Source: Lineus longissimus (taxonomy: Eukaryota; Nemertea; Pilidiophora; Heteronemertea; Lineidae). From it: a DNA stretch of 64,000 bases. The notes under the pieces were generated by a model. It saw only the letters and a list, made by a program, of their open reading frames with translations, did no database searches and was not told the origin of the DNA. Both the position numbers and the translations under genes were made by a program. The stretch covers positions 18,244,437 to 18,308,436 of the forward strand of contig NC_088313.1 of assembly GCF_910592395.1 (NCBI RefSeq). The letters are read 5' to 3'. This document shows positions 62,607 to 64,000 of the stretch, in pieces (positions within the stretch are counted from its first letter, which is position 1; each line of letters starts with the position of its first letter).

Positions 62607-62903
62607 CTGATTGGGGGTTGCAGAGAGGGCTTGTTTTGGTTTTTGTTACAATATTGAAACTGTTGATAGGTTCTTAAGCGCTGTTAAGAGGTTTGAATGA
62701 GTGGGAAGTCAGTCATTGAGACAAGATTTTATAAAAGAACTAGTTTTATTCAATATTGTGAAAAAGTTAAAAATGGTGATATCCTGGCCAGCAGGCAATT
62801 ACAGTATGTACATAAATGATTGCAGTCAAAAGAAAAATAAACGGATTTAAGAACACAGGGCTCTTGGCATGTGAGTTGGACTAGAAATTGTTGAATTTGC
62901 ATA

Positions 62904-63120
62904 CTGTAACCCGGAAAATATTTGCGGCTGGTTATTTTCGCGGATTTGTAAAAAATCAATGAAAAACTTATATTTTGCGCTGATAAATTTTGCGAACACG
63001 AGATTGCTCTTCAGTTAACAAGAAAGAAAGATTATATTTCGCGCTGGTTATTTTTGCAGATTACTACCATGCGCAAAATCAGCAAAATTAAACAGCTCGC
63101 GAAAATTTCCAGGGTTACAG
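62904..63120. mobile_element. MITE with inverted termini and TA flanks
   Basis: The left end CTGTAACCCGGAAAATATTT and the reverse complement of the right end (CTGTAACCCTGGAAATTTTC) match over about 20 bases with one indel. TA dinucleotides flank both sides (62902-62903 and 63121-63122), as for Tc1/mariner target sites. The 217-bp element has no coding capacity. Inside, ATATTT(T)CGCGCTG-type words repeat (near 62972 and 63035). Confidence 0.75.
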
Positions 63121-63190
63121 TAATTACATGTAGCAGAAAATTTTGTTAAAACTGTGGTTGCTTAAATTTTGAGATGATCTATTTATACAT

Positions 63191-63827
63191 GAACACAATA
63201 TAGGATACGTAAAATAAACTTAGAACATAATGAAACAATATACATATGTAGGTACATTATGACCAAAATTACAAACAATTACAAATATCTAGATTTTGCA
63301 TCTGGTTATGCATGCGTATGAATTCATAATCATGTACATGTATGTGTTCATACGCATGTGTAACTTAATGGATCATAAGGACGTATTTGCGTCACAGTCC
63401 TTAGGAAAACATTAACATAACTTTGTATGTGATGAAATTAGTACAAGAATTAACAGAAATTACAATGTTTATATGCAAGATCATGTTATCTCTCCTGGGA
63501 TAAAACTTCTGAAATGATCCCTATATCTATGAACATAAAGGATGCATAAAATAAACTTAGAACATAGAAAATAATACCTTCTTAAGAAGTATAAACAAAC
63601 AATTACAAATGTCTACATTTTGTATCTGGTTAATATGCATGAGTATTAATGCATTCATAATCATACATGTATTTGTCTTATTTATTTGCATTTGTAAGAG
63701 TATACATAATGTGGATGTTTTTGCGGCACGGTCTTTAGACAATGTTAGAAGGGTACTGAAAATGAACATTTATGTAACTTAGTATGCAATCAAATCAGTA
63801 TAAGATTTGTAAGAAATTACAATGTTT
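63191..63827. repeat. Diverged tandem duplication of about 280-300 bp
   Basis: Copy 1 (63191-63470) and copy 2 (63531-63827) share, in the same order, AAAATAAACTTAGAACATA, AACAATTACAAAT, TCTGGTTA, TTCATAATCAT and AAATTACAATGTTT. They are separated by about 60 bases and differ by substitutions and small indels. Confidence 0.8.
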
Positions 63828-64000
63828 CATGATAATAAAAGGCTAAACACAATAGACTTTCAATTAGGAACATTCTGCTTGTATTCAAATTATAACTAAA
63901 TAAATGCTTTTCGTTTCCAAAACTGAATGAAATTACTGCACAACCCGAAGGGCGCTTTTAGTGCTGGTTTACATATCATGTCAAACTGTGGTGCACCATT

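Larger units (their letters stand above)
62049..64000. other. Esterase intron 5 (open to the right), repeat-rich
   Basis: No esterase exon follows exon 5 before the window ends, so this is read as intron. It holds a repeat-like segment at 62087-62126, a 28-bp tandem repeat, a MITE and a diverged tandem duplication. Confidence 0.6.

Noticed and set aside
1-64000. CRISPR arrays, bacterial operons, rRNA genes, retroviral or LINE open frames
   Set aside because: None seen: no regularly spaced direct repeats, no reverse transcriptase or integrase motifs, no rRNA-like blocks.

Overview
The window is animal nuclear DNA. Genes are sparse, split by GT-AG introns and separated by kilobases of AT-rich sequence holding SINE, MITE and DNA-transposon remnants. 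There is no operon structure, no ribosome binding sites and no CRISPR array. Gene content (a biogenic-amine receptor, a peptide-type receptor, a metabotropic glutamate-like receptor, an Ly6-like protein, a GON-domain protein, lipid-binding proteins, a cholinesterase-type esterase) and frequent TACATGTA and AGGCCT words point to a marine invertebrate. A mollusc, brachiopod or related lophotrochozoan seems most likely, but an invertebrate deuterostome is not excluded. No species is claimed.

Layout. Bases 1-12782 hold no firm gene, only a tRNA-Asp-derived SINE near 8.7 kb, a 59-bp tandem duplication near 3.4 kb and one possible terminal exon at 11.5 kb. A single-exon aminergic GPCR lies at 12783-14426 (+). 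After about 9 kb without a supportable gene comes a single-exon peptide-type GPCR at 23324-24325 (+). It converges on a four-exon secreted PAN/apple-like plus GON-domain gene at 24592-26732 (-), which I assembled from splice signals. A three-exon Ly6/three-finger GPI-anchored protein gene is at 28622-29495 (+); its second splice donor is embedded in a 27-bp unit present three times. The 29.5-36.8 kb stretch is mostly non-coding, with a pogo/Tigger-like terminus and two weak exon candidates.

A two-coding-exon metabotropic-glutamate-receptor-like gene spans 36866-41465 (-). A small GPI-type leucine-rich-repeat protein is at 46207-47196 (-), with a probable 5' UTR exon near 48.8 kb. Two head-to-tail intracellular lipid-binding (FABP/CRABP family) genes, assembled here from four exons each, lie at 50608-52113 and 54149-55403 (-). 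The first five coding exons of a secreted carboxylesterase/cholinesterase-type gene run from 59728 to 62048 (+); the catalytic-serine exon and the rest lie beyond the window. The last 2 kb hold repeats, including an intact-looking MITE with TA flanks and a diverged tandem duplication.

There is no sign that the genes form one pathway. Several are signalling or cell-surface proteins (three GPCRs, one LRR protein, one Ly6-like protein), and the only clear local family is the FABP pair. All multi-exon models rest on reading frame, splice consensus and family resemblance seen by eye; transcripts were not available.
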